Assembly: GCA_028285465.1 (NCBI GenBank)
Contig: JANQPD010000030.1
Span: forward strand, 1-64,000
Source: Owenweeksia sp.
GTDB lineage: Bacteria > Bacteroidota > Bacteroidia > Flavobacteriales > Schleiferiaceae
Reading direction: 5' to 3'
Length of the DNA stretch: 64,000 bases
The notes under the pieces: model-generated
The model's input: only the letters and a program-made list of their open reading frames with translations
Told to the model about the DNA's origin: nothing
Databases searched by the model: none
Shown: one piece after another, positions 42,989 through 52,441 of the stretch
Numbering within the stretch: position 1 is the first letter of the stretch
Layout of the letters: each line of letters starts with the position of its first letter
Position numbers and translations under genes: made by a program

Positions 42989-43260
42989 TTGGTTACCATA
43001 AGTGAATAAGGCAAGGTACAAAACCTGGTTTGGTTGGGCAGTCTTGGGAAAAACCACGGCCGTATCCGCACGCATTTTCTTGGCCGTGCCTTTTATTGGG
43101 AGCTATTCCTGTTCATAAGCCCGGCATAACATTTGGGTAAAGAGGAAGGACCAAAATGCTTGCCAATATCGAGGGCAGAGAATGGTATTGCTCAGATCTG
43201 TAAAAGGAAGAAGTACAAAACGAACTTCACGGATAACGCGCTAAGAATTTGTGTATCGCC

Positions 43261-43677
43261 TTAGCGCACACACTGATCGCAGAGCCCCCCTAAAAGGAGA
43301 AAGCTTTCATTTACCCGAAAGCCTTTTGGTGTAGGAATGTTTGGGATAGCAGACTCCTCCAGGCAGACCGTATCTCCACAGGAGTTGCATTTAAAGTGCG
43401 CGTGGTTATCGGAGTGGGCATGGTCTACATTGTGCAAATGATCACATAAGGCGTACTTTACCGATACCTGGTCATCGGGAACTTTATGCAGCAGGCCTTT
43501 TTCTTCGAAACTCTGTAGAATACGGTAAAGGGTAACTCTATCTACTTTTTTGCCCACCAGGTCTTGCACCTCGCCATGGGAAAGCGCCTTTCCGTACTCC
43601 AGGAAGCACCGGAGTACGGAAAGGCGTCCGCTTGTTTTGCGGAGGTTATGTTTTTTTAAAAGTCTTTCCGGCTGCAT
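43261..43677 (-). CDS. Fur-family regulator, probably Zur
   Basis: 138 residues. The winged-helix part (RKTSGRLSVLRCFLEYGKAL, VDRVTLYRILQSFEEKGLLH) is followed by a metal-binding region with HNVDHAHSDNHAHFKC and two CxxC pairs (CNSC, CDQC) for structural zinc. The neighbouring genes (His-rich lipoprotein, TonB receptor) and two TGCAAC-type palindromes point to zinc rather than iron as effector; this is inference. Its ATG overlaps the stop of the lipoprotein gene (TAATG), so they are co-translated and the locus is probably autoregulated. Confidence 0.85.
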   Translation of the reverse strand: MQPERLLKKHNLRKTSGRLSVLRCFLEYGKALSHGEVQDLVGKKVDRVTLYRILQSFEEKGLLHKVPDDQVSVKYALCDHLHNVDHAHSDNHAHFKCNSCGDTVCLEESAIPNIPTPKGFRVNESFLLLGGLCDQCVR

Positions 43678-44465
43678 TACATGATGTGCACTTCGCCTTC
43701 GAATACATTCATATTGCCTTCATCATCAAGAGCTACTACTCTTAAAATATAATGGCCTTCTTCGGCATCGGCAGGGATGGCTATATTCACATTTCCATCG
43801 GCTTGAAAATCCCAGCTGGTATCGGCAGAGCCGTCCAGGTCGAAATCTTCCTCATAGAGGGACTCATCCAAGGTGCCTTTATGGTCATGCTCTTCATGCT
43901 CTTCTTCCAAACTTATTTTAATCTCTGCCAGGTCCGTGGCATCGGTAACCACGCCCATAATGCGTAGGGTACTGCCTTTTGTTACATGCACATGGTCGTT
44001 GAAATCAGGATCCGTAATAGAGATTTGCGGCTGACTGGCGTTTGTGATCATAAAATCCACTTCAGCAAATTCACCTTCATTCCCTTCCGCATCAATTAAA
44101 CGAAATACGGCATGGTAAGGACCCGCCAAAGCGTCCTGGGGCACTTCCATGTGGTCGTGTACGTGTTGTTCTTTACCGGAAAGCTGAATGGTTAAAACCT
44201 CAGCCCATTTAATCGAGCTCTTATGGCTATGGCCATCGAAAACGTCGTGTACATCGACCTTTAGCTCGCCGAGTGCTTCATTATCCGTAACATGAGCATC
44301 TATGTGGATCTCATTACCCACCATCACCGTAATGTCGTGATCCTCTTCATTGATGGTCACAGATTGTATGACAGGTGCTGTAGTGTCTTGTTCTTCATCT
44401 TTATTGCAAGCAGTAAAAAGTAAACCAACAGCTGCTAAAACACTAAAAGTTTTAATTTTTTTCAT
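43677..44465 (-). CDS. His-rich DUF4625 lipoprotein, putative zinc-binding
   Basis: 262 residues from the ATG at 44465, giving a lipoprotein signal (MKKIKTFSVLAAVGLLFTAC). Two tandem Ig-like DUF4625 domains follow (about 30-145, 150-262). Histidines and acidic residues cluster at several points: DVHDVFDGHSHK, EQHVHDHMEV, FNDHVHV and SLEEEHEEHDHKGTL, which suggests metal binding. Lying between a TonB receptor and a Fur/Zur regulator, it may capture Zn2+ at the outer membrane and hand it to the receptor (inference). A Zur-box-like palindrome lies 47 bases upstream. Confidence 0.8.
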   Translation of the reverse strand: MKKIKTFSVLAAVGLLFTACNKDEEQDTTAPVIQSVTINEEDHDITVMVGNEIHIDAHVTDNEALGELKVDVHDVFDGHSHKSSIKWAEVLTIQLSGKEQHVHDHMEVPQDALAGPYHAVFRLIDAEGNEGEFAEVDFMITNASQPQISITDPDFNDHVHVTKGSTLRIMGVVTDATDLAEIKISLEEEHEEHDHKGTLDESLYEEDFDLDGSADTSWDFQADGNVNIAIPADAEEGHYILRVVALDDEGNMNVFEGEVHIM

Positions 44466-44511
44466 TGTAGTTAATTTAAATCGAAACGTATTTATGGCAA
44501 AATTACTAAAA

Positions 44512-44526
44512 TGCAACAATGTTACA
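44512..44526 (-). promoter_or_regulatory. Zur-box-like palindrome before the lipoprotein gene
   Basis: TGCAACAATGTTACA; 12 of 15 positions are symmetrical (TGnAACAnTGTTnCA). It sits in the 72-base gap between the TonB receptor stop and the lipoprotein start, so the lipoprotein-regulator pair can have its own regulated promoter. It resembles the box at 46875. Confidence 0.55.
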
Positions 44527-44537
44527 AAAATGAACCT

Positions 44538-46862
44538 TTAAAACTTCAGGTTCAGAGAGATAATAATATTCCTGCCTTGCTCGGGTAAGTTTAAGATCCG
44601 GTATCGCGAGAGGTGCTGGAGGTAAGGGGTATCAAAAGCATTCTCTACCCTTAGCCCTATACGCAGGCTTAGTTTATTAAAAATTCTTTTGTATCCTAAA
44701 CTTCCGTGTAACAGGTGATAACCCGGCGTATCTGCTTCATTGCGATCGGTGCGGTTTTGAGCGGCCGCCCAGCGGTATTCACCCCCAATGCTCCAGCTTT
44801 GTTTTTGGTTAATTTTTCCTATATACTCCGCACCAAGCAAGTTAGATAGGGGAGGTGTGAAGGGCAGCGGTAAGCCGGTTTCGATATTGTAGCTATGCAC
44901 ATATTCCAGCGCTGTAGAGAGGTGAAGTGCCTGAATGGGGTGGTATTCCACAAAAAACTCGGCACCGGTATGAATCGCTTCTGCCTGCGTATAGCGGTAG
45001 AGCTGGCCGGCATCGGGCAAAGGCGAGAAGGTTGCTGCCGGCCTGAGGTAAAGAAAATTTTCGAAATAGTTGAAAAAGGGGGTCAGTTTCAGATAGAGCG
45101 CCTTTTGTGTAAAGCTAAGGCCCAGATCGGCCTGGTAACCTACTTCCGAATCGAGATTCGGGGTGCCGATCTCATGCCGGAACGTACCGTGGTGGATACC
45201 GTTGCTCACCAGTTCGGCTGGCACCGGTATCCTGAAACTGCGGGCCAGGTTTAGCTTCAGGTTCCATACTTCGTTGGGGTTGTGGGCAAGCCCGAAAGCC
45301 AGGGCATAATTGAAAAAATCGCGTTGCAGGAAAGGGGAGCGCTCTACCAGCGAATCGGGATCATTAAACCAGGGCTGCAGGTGTTGGCTCGACTCCATAT
45401 GGGCGTAATCCACCCTGGCTCCGGCATTCCAGTTCCAGGTGGGGTCAAGTTCACCTTCTACCAGGGCAAATAGCCCTCCGTTGTAGCGGTCAAAATCAGG
45501 CAGCAAATACTCCCATCCGCTTCTGCGGTTTTGCTGGAATTGGTGGTTGGTCCCTACATTAAATCTAAACTCATGGGCACGCCAGCTGTATTTGGCGTTC
45601 AGGCTATACGTATTGAGGTCCAGGCCCAGGGCAAGGGTGTTATTGTCGTCTATCTCCTGAAAACCGTGCGCATGGGGTCTTGAGTTTTCCCGTCTGATAT
45701 TCTGCTGAAATCCCAAATCGGTAACCAGCCAGTTGTTGCCGATCTTAAAGTTCAGCTTGGCGTAGGCTTTGGTATGGCTGATCTCCTGGTTGGGTAAACC
45801 GATATCGCTTACCTGACCGATATTGCCCACATCATAAGCCCGGGGTATACCCGTAGCACCGGGATATAGCCCCACTTTTTGCCGATATTGGCTAAGCATT
45901 ACCCGCAGGTTGAAACCGGGTTTTAAAAGGCCGTAGTTTAACCGTCCGCTCAGGAGTTTACCGGCCGTGTTTTTCAGGGTGTTGTCTGTTACCGGCAGCA
46001 CAAAGCTATTATACACAAACTCTTCGGCCGGTACGCGGTAATCTTCATACTGCTGATAGCTTGCCCGACCGCTGATGAACTGATTTTTATGCCGGTAAGC
46101 TGTTTGCAGTGAATGGCCCCGGCTATTGTTGTTGCTCTTATAAATACCGGTATAGCTTCCGCTATAGCCTTCTCCGGGAAACGGGGCAGGCAATACTTTC
46201 ATTACCCCGCTGATGGCATCCGAACCGTATTGCAATGCACCCGGACCTTTAATGATCTCTATAGTCTGCGGATTAAAGGGGTCGATCTCCAGACCGTGAT
46301 CCATACCCCATTGCTGTCCTTCCTGTTTTATGCCTTGGTCAAACACTGCCACTCGCGTTCCGGTAAACCCGCGGATCACCGGCTTGGCAATCCCCACGCC
46401 GGTATTATAAGCGTTCAGACCGGGCGACTTTTTCAGCACCTCTGCCAGTGAAGATCCTATACCGCCCTCACCGTCCTCAAGCTTCACTTTTTCAATGGAG
46501 AGAGAAGATTTGCGTTGCTGGGTTTTGGAGTAGCTATCTTCTACCAACACTTCTTGCAGTTCGAGAAAAGTAGGTTTGAGCCGAAAAACAAGCGTAGTAT
46601 CCTCCTGTGCCACCAAATCGTAATCGGTGGCTTCATACCCCACTGCTTCAATATGGAGGTGGTAATTGCCGGGTTTTACGCGAAACCGGAATTCTCCATG
46701 CTCATCCGTTCCTGTCTGCTGTCCGCTTTCGTGCACTTCAATTAAGGCATAGGCAATGGCCTCACCTGTTTGCGCATCGAGCAATTGACCACTGACCTGC
46801 ACCTGGGCTTTTAGCACTAAACCAAACAGTGCACATACAAATAAAATAAGGGATCTTCTCAA
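44538..46862 (-). CDS. TonB-dependent receptor, probable zinc uptake
   Basis: 774 residues. Signal peptide (MRRSLILFVCALFGLVLKAQ), carboxypeptidase-regulatory domain (about 22-110; GEFRFRVKPGNYHLHIEAVG), plug (about 125-235; IRGFTGTRVAVFDQGIK, IEIIKGPGALQYGSDAISGV) and a 22-strand barrel ending IISLNLKF. Fe-siderophore or metal receptors share this form; the neighbouring Fur/Zur gene and His-rich lipoprotein, plus the palindrome GCAACAAAGTTGC before the start, support zinc transport like ZnuD. A His-containing extracellular stretch (NSRPHAHGFQEIDD) fits metal capture. First gene of the locus. Confidence 0.85.
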   Translation of the reverse strand: MRRSLILFVCALFGLVLKAQVQVSGQLLDAQTGEAIAYALIEVHESGQQTGTDEHGEFRFRVKPGNYHLHIEAVGYEATDYDLVAQEDTTLVFRLKPTFLELQEVLVEDSYSKTQQRKSSLSIEKVKLEDGEGGIGSSLAEVLKKSPGLNAYNTGVGIAKPVIRGFTGTRVAVFDQGIKQEGQQWGMDHGLEIDPFNPQTIEIIKGPGALQYGSDAISGVMKVLPAPFPGEGYSGSYTGIYKSNNNSRGHSLQTAYRHKNQFISGRASYQQYEDYRVPAEEFVYNSFVLPVTDNTLKNTAGKLLSGRLNYGLLKPGFNLRVMLSQYRQKVGLYPGATGIPRAYDVGNIGQVSDIGLPNQEISHTKAYAKLNFKIGNNWLVTDLGFQQNIRRENSRPHAHGFQEIDDNNTLALGLDLNTYSLNAKYSWRAHEFRFNVGTNHQFQQNRRSGWEYLLPDFDRYNGGLFALVEGELDPTWNWNAGARVDYAHMESSQHLQPWFNDPDSLVERSPFLQRDFFNYALAFGLAHNPNEVWNLKLNLARSFRIPVPAELVSNGIHHGTFRHEIGTPNLDSEVGYQADLGLSFTQKALYLKLTPFFNYFENFLYLRPAATFSPLPDAGQLYRYTQAEAIHTGAEFFVEYHPIQALHLSTALEYVHSYNIETGLPLPFTPPLSNLLGAEYIGKINQKQSWSIGGEYRWAAAQNRTDRNEADTPGYHLLHGSLGYKRIFNKLSLRIGLRVENAFDTPYLQHLSRYRILNLPEQGRNIIISLNLKF

Positions 46863-46874
46863 GCTGCAATTTTA

Positions 46875-46889
46875 CGCAACAAAGTTGCA
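46875..46889 (-). promoter_or_regulatory. Zur-box-like palindrome before the TonB receptor
   Basis: CGCAACAAAGTTGCA, with perfect arms GCAAC / GTTGC, 12 bases upstream of the receptor start. Shared arms with the site at 44512 suggest one regulator binds both. Confidence 0.6.
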
Positions 46890-47268
46890 AAAAGTCTTTT
46901 CAAGTGAAAAGGTTGTTCGTATTTAATGTGTTGGTTAAGAAACCGTGTTTCAACGCCTTTTTAAACAGGTTTTTAGCCCTCGTCATTCTATTTATGCCTG
47001 CCCCAGCCGAAAACGGCCGGGCCACCTTCAGATGCTTTGTGCAGTGTTTTCTGCACGGTATTTTTGGGATTACTGCGTTAAGTTTTTCTTTTGTACGCTT
47101 CAAAGGTTTTTAAATGTTCCACAACAGGTTAAAAAGTGGTGCGCACATTCACATCAAGTCAATTGTATGCATCGTACAAGCCATCGCTTTTAAAAAGGAT
47201 GTTTAATAAACTGAATATCATCGCCTTTCTGCTTATATCTGTTTAATTAACAGTAATTTACACTTTTG
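46890..47268. other. intergenic region between divergent genes
   Basis: About 380 bases with no gene that I can support; the short frames here lack coding character. It is A/T-rich with T-tracts, and leads into the direct repeats at 47269. Confidence 0.4.
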
Positions 47269-47323
47269 ACCGTTGATCAAACCAAACGATAAGTTCATAT
47301 TTGCTGAATAACCGTTGATCAAA
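47269..47323 (+). promoter_or_regulatory. pair of 13-base direct repeats, candidate operators
   Basis: ACCGTTGATCAAA at 47269-47281 and again at 47311-47323, 42 bases apart, which is four helical turns. Each contains the palindrome TTGATCAA. They lie 67-121 bases upstream of the 47390 gene and may be regulator sites acting cooperatively. Confidence 0.5.
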
Positions 47324-47389
47324 TCCACCTGGTGTTTGGAAAGGGGTTCAGGTACTTTAGAGATAGTTATAAATATAAATCTAACTATC

Positions 47390-49159
47390 ATGAAAAAAAA
47401 GATGCTTTATGTACTGGCCCTATCGTTGGGAGGGCTATGTGTAATTTCCCTAAACGCCCAGCGCACCTATGATAACGCGAATTCTTATGACTTTATCTAT
47501 CAGTCAGTCGCCTCTATTATGGAGAGTAACGTAAATGGCTTGGACCCCGGTTACGCTTTTGCTTATACCAATGCAAATACTGGTGGAACGCCTGCGGTAA
47601 GACCAGAGTTTATCCGGACTGATTTTGATGGTGTTCCATTGGTACGTCTCTATTATCCGGAAAACAATGACTATGACAGCCGATTTACCCATATCGAAGA
47701 AGTTTCAAGTCAATTCCTGGCAGCTGATAAGCAGTTTTTAACGGTGGGGAGTTTTGAAAATGCAGCAGGTAGTGCTTTAACCGTTGCCTTATTGGATGAA
47801 ATGGGTAACATTACCCTTCAGAATCATTTTCGTTCTGAGGAAATGGCTAATCTGATTGGGGTTAAAGGAATATACAATGAGTATACGGATGAGTTTTGCA
47901 TAATAGGTGTACAAGCAGATGGGTTTAGTCCAGGAGATCAAAAAGATGTTATTGTCATGGGGCTGGATAACAATCTACATTTTAGTTGGTCAATCAAACT
48001 CAGCAGTAATCATGTCCTGGAAGATCATGATTTTGTGACAGATGTAGTGCTTATCAGTCCAAGTGAGTATGCTATTGTTGGAACTTGCAATGATGGGAAT
48101 ATGACTACTTCAGAGCCGGCAACTATGTCAGCCATTGTTTATCCGGGAGGTGTGCTTTACTTCAATTCCGATCATGTGATGAATATCCCTGGTTATTATG
48201 ATAATGCAGCTGCCATAACCAGGCCTGAACCGATGGGTAGTGATTTGTGGATTATGTCTAACTCAAGACTGGGTAGTTCCACAAATATGATTATCCTAAA
48301 ACAGATGGATTATGTGGGTAATGTACTGGCGATTCATCAAATCAATACGTCCGGGGATCGTTATTTAGGATTTGATCTAGAAATGCTACCTGGTGATCTT
48401 TTAGGAATAAGTGGTTATAAATACACTGCGGGAGAAGCCATCCCATTTTATATGCGCTTTGACCCTTTTTCCGGATCAATCGTGGATCAGAAAGAGTATC
48501 CCAATAACATTAGTAACTCTGGTGTTACTGCATACAATGAAAACGATTTATTAAGAATGGAAGCTTACCAAAATCGAACACCTTACTTCTACAATGACAT
48601 AAGTGGTCTTAGAGCGGATAATGGAGGTATCGTTTTTACCGCTAATGATGATACTTATACGATGGGCTCAGGTTTGGGTTTAAGGGCTTATGGTATATCT
48701 GAAACTGGAACGTATGTTACATCTTCTTGCGGGCTTATTCCAAACACCAGTTATACCGCAACGGCGAGTGGAGTCAACCAAATTATAGATCTGATTTTCA
48801 ATAATGCCTTTGTATCTGAAGAAGGAGATTTCATGACGCAGGTAAGCATGCCTATCAATGATAATGTATGTGGCCCGCTTTATAAAACCGATGGTGGTTC
48901 ACCTGATTGGGCTGATCCCGCTCCTATTGGCTTAAGTGTTTACCCTAACCCTTCCCGCGGTGGTTTCAGTGTGAGTGGGTATACCAATGCTACCAACATC
49001 AGCGTACATGATCTCTCAGGTAAGCTTGTTCTGCAAAAAAACGTAGAAGGTGATGAGACCAGCATAGGTTTAGATCAGTTTGAAGCGGGCACCTATCTGG
49101 TAAAGGTTTTAAATGGTGACGCTGTGATCGGAACCGAAAAAGTTCAAATCACCCCATAG
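47390..49159 (+). CDS. secreted protein with T9SS sorting domain, unknown function
   Basis: 589 residues from the ATG at 47390 (MKKKMLYVLALSLGGLCVIS, signal peptide); the frame opens 25 codons earlier without signal character. The body is beta-rich with propeller-like phrases (FAYTNANTGGTPAVRP, VTDVVLISPSEYAIVGTCND, DLLGISGYKYTAGEAI). The C-terminus is a type A sorting domain (LSVYPNPSRGGFSVSGYTNA ... GTYLVKVLNGDAVIGTEKVQ). Its DNA is more A/T-rich than the operons around it. Family not recognised. Confidence 0.8.
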   Translation: MKKKMLYVLALSLGGLCVISLNAQRTYDNANSYDFIYQSVASIMESNVNGLDPGYAFAYTNANTGGTPAVRPEFIRTDFDGVPLVRLYYPENNDYDSRFTHIEEVSSQFLAADKQFLTVGSFENAAGSALTVALLDEMGNITLQNHFRSEEMANLIGVKGIYNEYTDEFCIIGVQADGFSPGDQKDVIVMGLDNNLHFSWSIKLSSNHVLEDHDFVTDVVLISPSEYAIVGTCNDGNMTTSEPATMSAIVYPGGVLYFNSDHVMNIPGYYDNAAAITRPEPMGSDLWIMSNSRLGSSTNMIILKQMDYVGNVLAIHQINTSGDRYLGFDLEMLPGDLLGISGYKYTAGEAIPFYMRFDPFSGSIVDQKEYPNNISNSGVTAYNENDLLRMEAYQNRTPYFYNDISGLRADNGGIVFTANDDTYTMGSGLGLRAYGISETGTYVTSSCGLIPNTSYTATASGVNQIIDLIFNNAFVSEEGDFMTQVSMPINDNVCGPLYKTDGGSPDWADPAPIGLSVYPNPSRGGFSVSGYTNATNISVHDLSGKLVLQKNVEGDETSIGLDQFEAGTYLVKVLNGDAVIGTEKVQITP

Positions 49160-49189
49160 CCTTGATCTTAGTGAATAACAATCACAGCG

Positions 49190-49222
49190 AAAAGGCCGGG
49201 TTTCCCGGCTTTTTCCTTTTTA
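49190..49222 (+). terminator. Rho-independent terminator
   Basis: GCCGGG (49195-49200) TTT CCCGGC (49204-49209) flanked by AAAA and a T run, 30 bases behind the 47390 gene. Confidence 0.8.
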
Positions 49223-49410
49223 GGCACTTGCGTTAGGCATAATGTCATTGGGGTTTCATAGCATATGCTTATGTGCATTGTTCCAAACCAGAAAAAGCTA
49301 ACTATGGAGAGTAGACTTATTGCGGACAACGCTGCTTAAAAACTGGATTTAATGACTTGAACAAAAAAAACAGCTCATTTTTACACCCACAACCAAAAGG
49401 ATGTTGTTCT

Positions 49411-52332
49411 ATGCGTACGTACACACTCACCCTGTTAGGGCTTCTCTTTTCATGCTTTGCCCTTGCTCAATCCACAATTTCTATAAGGGGTATTGTAACC
49501 GACTCAAAGGATTCACCCTTACCAGGTGTAGATATTTTTGTGAAAGGCGCAAATTTTGGCACTGTGAGCCAGGCCGATGGAACTTTTCAAATTGAGGCAA
49601 GTGAAGGTGCAACCCTGGTTTTTTCTTTTCTTGGTTTTTCTAAAAAAGAAGTAAGGGTTGCTTCAGGGCAAGGCTTCCTGAGCGTAAGCTTAGTTGAGTT
49701 AAATACAAATCTGGCCGAGGTAACCGTAATAGGTAGTCGAAATAAAAGCAGAACAGCCTTAACGTCAGCCGTACCCGTTGATATAATTGATATAAAAGAG
49801 CTTTCGGTTGACCTTCCTCAAGTAAACGCCAATCAATTGCTAAACTACATTGCTCCATCATTTAGTTCACAACCACAGGTGGTAGCCGATGGAACAGACC
49901 ATATTGATCCAGCTTCGCTTAGGGGCCTAGGACCCGACCAGGTATTGGTTCTGATCAATGGCAAAAGAAGGCATACTACGGCCCTGGTAAACGTAAATGG
50001 CACCCCCGGACGCGGATCTGTTGGAACAGACTTGAACGCTATTCCCCTTGCATCCATAGAAAGGGTAGAAGTATTACGAGATGGTGCAGCCGCGCAGTAT
50101 GGCTCTGACGCTATTGCCGGCATCATCAATATTGTGCTTAAAAAAGATGTTGATGATCTGGCTGTTTCGTTTCACACCGGGGCTAACTTTAGCGCTAATG
50201 GCAATAACTTTCAGGGCGGTGTAGATGGTGAGGAAATACAATTTAATATAAATCGGGGTATGTCCATTGGTGACAATGGTGGTTATATTAATCTTACCGG
50301 TTCGCTTAACGCCAGAAACAGAACCAGCAGAAGCAGACCTTTCACCGGTGAAATATTCAATGGCTACAATGCCATAGAATGGGTAGCGGCCCAAAACGGA
50401 GGTGACCTGGCTACGCTTCAAACCGACTTAGGCGCTATTCGTCAATACGGAAGTCTGGTGTCACACTTTACACCAAGTCAGCGTTCAGCTATGGCCAATG
50501 CCAATTCACTGGACGAAGTACGTGACCTTCTCTCAGATGCGGATGGCGATCCAATTGATTTCTCAGATGCAGAATTAGCCGCCCGTGGCTTAGATCGAAG
50601 CGATTTTCAGATGAATATTGGTCAACCGGAGTTGCGTGGGGGAAGTGTTTTTATGAACATGAGTATTCCTTTGAAAAACGCAGCATTGTATGCTTTTGGA
50701 GGTATTAGTCACCGCAAAAGTGTAGGCTTTGCCTATTACAGAAGACCTACACAATCGCGAACCTATACGCCGTTAAACATAAACGGACACCGTCCCGAAG
50801 GCCTTGGGGATGTAGATGATCAGTCTTTGTCTGTTGGCTTAAAACAAAACATCGGAAAATGGCAAACCGACTTAAGCAATACCTGGGGTACCAACATTTA
50901 TAAGTTTGTTACCGGTCAGTCTACCAACGCATCATTGCAAAGTGCTTCGCCTAAAACCTTTGACTCCTGGAATATGAGGTTTACACAAAACACCACCAAT
51001 TTTGATATGGTGCGTGCATGGGACGGCTTTTTGGAAGGGTTCAACCTGGCCATGGGTGCTGAGTATCGATTGGAAAACTACCAAGTTATAGCAGCAGAGG
51101 ATAGGGCATGGGCCTTATATGACATAAATGGTAATGTGGTAAACGATATTAACCTCTTAGCGGACTCCTTAAAGGTAGTGGACTTTTTTGGCCGCTTAAG
51201 ACCGGGTGGCGCACAGGCCTTTCCCGGTTTTCAACCAGAAAACAGCGTAGATGCTTTTCGTCAAAGTTTTGCGGCATATGCGGATGCCGAGCTTGATCTC
51301 ACTGATCGATGGGTGTTACAAGGGGCTGTTCGCTTTGAAAACTATAGTGATTTTGGTTCAACGATTAACTATAAAGTCGCTACCCGTTACTCTATTAACG
51401 AATCGCTTGCTTTCCGGGCTTCTTCAAGTTCAGGGTTTAGGGCACCATCGCTGCACCAAATCAATTTTAGTAGCATTAGTACACAGTTTATTAATGGAAT
51501 TGGCGCACAGGTATTGACTGCTTCTAACACCAGTACCCTCGCAAGAGAATTGGGTATTCCAGAGCTAAAACAAGAAACTTCACAAGACTTTAGTGTTGGT
51601 TTTACGGGCAAAATTGACGCCTGGGGCTTAACCTTTTCGGTAGATGCGTATACCACCCGCATAAATGACCGTGTAATCTTAACGGACATGTTTACCCAGG
51701 ATGAATTTGTAGCCAATGGCAGACAAGATCTGGTAACTATTCTGGCATCAGCGGGGGCTGAAAAAGTACAGTTTTTTGCCAATGCCATTAATACGCAAAC
51801 CAATGGTATAGAAATGGTAATTACGCAGACCAGCAGTTTGGGCAAAAACCTGAGTTTACGGAATAGCCTTGCGGCTTCTGCTCTACAAACCCGCCAGGTA
51901 GGTGCCATCCAAAGCAGTGAACAGCTAAAGGGGTTCGAAGAGGTGTATTTTGGTGAGCGGAGCAGGATTTTGTTAGAAGAATCTATGCCAAGAACTAAGG
52001 TGAATTTGATGCATGATTTTCAATATAGAAAATGGCATTTCTTATTAGCCAATACTTACTTTGGAGCGGTTACAGAAGCTGATCCTTACGAGGTTGACAA
52101 TCAGGATGTTTATGATGTATACAGGGCACGCGTAATCACCAACCTGTCTGTTGGTTACCAAATAACCCCTAAACTACACTGTACAGTAGGCGCGGATAAT
52201 CTATTTGACCTTTACCCTGATGAACGAAATGGAGCCCTCACCGATGGAGATCAATTTATTTATCCCAGAAGAATTGCTCAGTTTGGCACGAATGGGCGCT
52301 ACCTCTTTGCGCGCATCAATCTGTCCCTTTAA
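49411..52332 (+). CDS. TonB-dependent receptor
   Basis: 973 residues from the ATG at 49411 (MRTYTLTLLGLLFSCFALAQ); an upstream TTG at 49357 would bury the signal. A carboxypeptidase-regulatory domain (about 22-105; GIVTDSKDSPLPGVDIFVKG) precedes the plug (LRGLGPDQVLVLINGKRRHT, IERVEVLRDGAAAQYGSDAI) and a long barrel ending LFARINLSL. The TonB box region is not distinctive. The large size and the LNSIPLxSIERVEVLRDGAAAQYGS type plug place it with iron or cobalamin/sugar-type receptors, but the ligand is not evident. It has its own promoter region (251 bases) after the T9SS gene. Confidence 0.88.
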   Translation: MRTYTLTLLGLLFSCFALAQSTISIRGIVTDSKDSPLPGVDIFVKGANFGTVSQADGTFQIEASEGATLVFSFLGFSKKEVRVASGQGFLSVSLVELNTNLAEVTVIGSRNKSRTALTSAVPVDIIDIKELSVDLPQVNANQLLNYIAPSFSSQPQVVADGTDHIDPASLRGLGPDQVLVLINGKRRHTTALVNVNGTPGRGSVGTDLNAIPLASIERVEVLRDGAAAQYGSDAIAGIINIVLKKDVDDLAVSFHTGANFSANGNNFQGGVDGEEIQFNINRGMSIGDNGGYINLTGSLNARNRTSRSRPFTGEIFNGYNAIEWVAAQNGGDLATLQTDLGAIRQYGSLVSHFTPSQRSAMANANSLDEVRDLLSDADGDPIDFSDAELAARGLDRSDFQMNIGQPELRGGSVFMNMSIPLKNAALYAFGGISHRKSVGFAYYRRPTQSRTYTPLNINGHRPEGLGDVDDQSLSVGLKQNIGKWQTDLSNTWGTNIYKFVTGQSTNASLQSASPKTFDSWNMRFTQNTTNFDMVRAWDGFLEGFNLAMGAEYRLENYQVIAAEDRAWALYDINGNVVNDINLLADSLKVVDFFGRLRPGGAQAFPGFQPENSVDAFRQSFAAYADAELDLTDRWVLQGAVRFENYSDFGSTINYKVATRYSINESLAFRASSSSGFRAPSLHQINFSSISTQFINGIGAQVLTASNTSTLARELGIPELKQETSQDFSVGFTGKIDAWGLTFSVDAYTTRINDRVILTDMFTQDEFVANGRQDLVTILASAGAEKVQFFANAINTQTNGIEMVITQTSSLGKNLSLRNSLAASALQTRQVGAIQSSEQLKGFEEVYFGERSRILLEESMPRTKVNLMHDFQYRKWHFLLANTYFGAVTEADPYEVDNQDVYDVYRARVITNLSVGYQITPKLHCTVGADNLFDLYPDERNGALTDGDQFIYPRRIAQFGTNGRYLFARINLSL

Positions 52333-52366
52333 AAGATTTCCGAAAGGGAAAGGGCTATGTAAGTAA

Positions 52367-52419
52367 AGAGCCCCTATAAGGCTTAAGATTTAAATAGTGT
52401 AAAGCCTTTAAGGGGTTCT
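52367..52419. terminator. bidirectional terminator between convergent genes
   Basis: AGAGCCCCT and AAGGCTT pair with AAGCCTT and AGGGGTTCT, a long imperfect palindrome with an internal AT/TA bulge, between the TonB receptor (plus) and acetyl-CoA synthetase (minus). Confidence 0.65.
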
Positions 52420-52441
52420 ATAAACGGAAAGGAGCCTTGAT

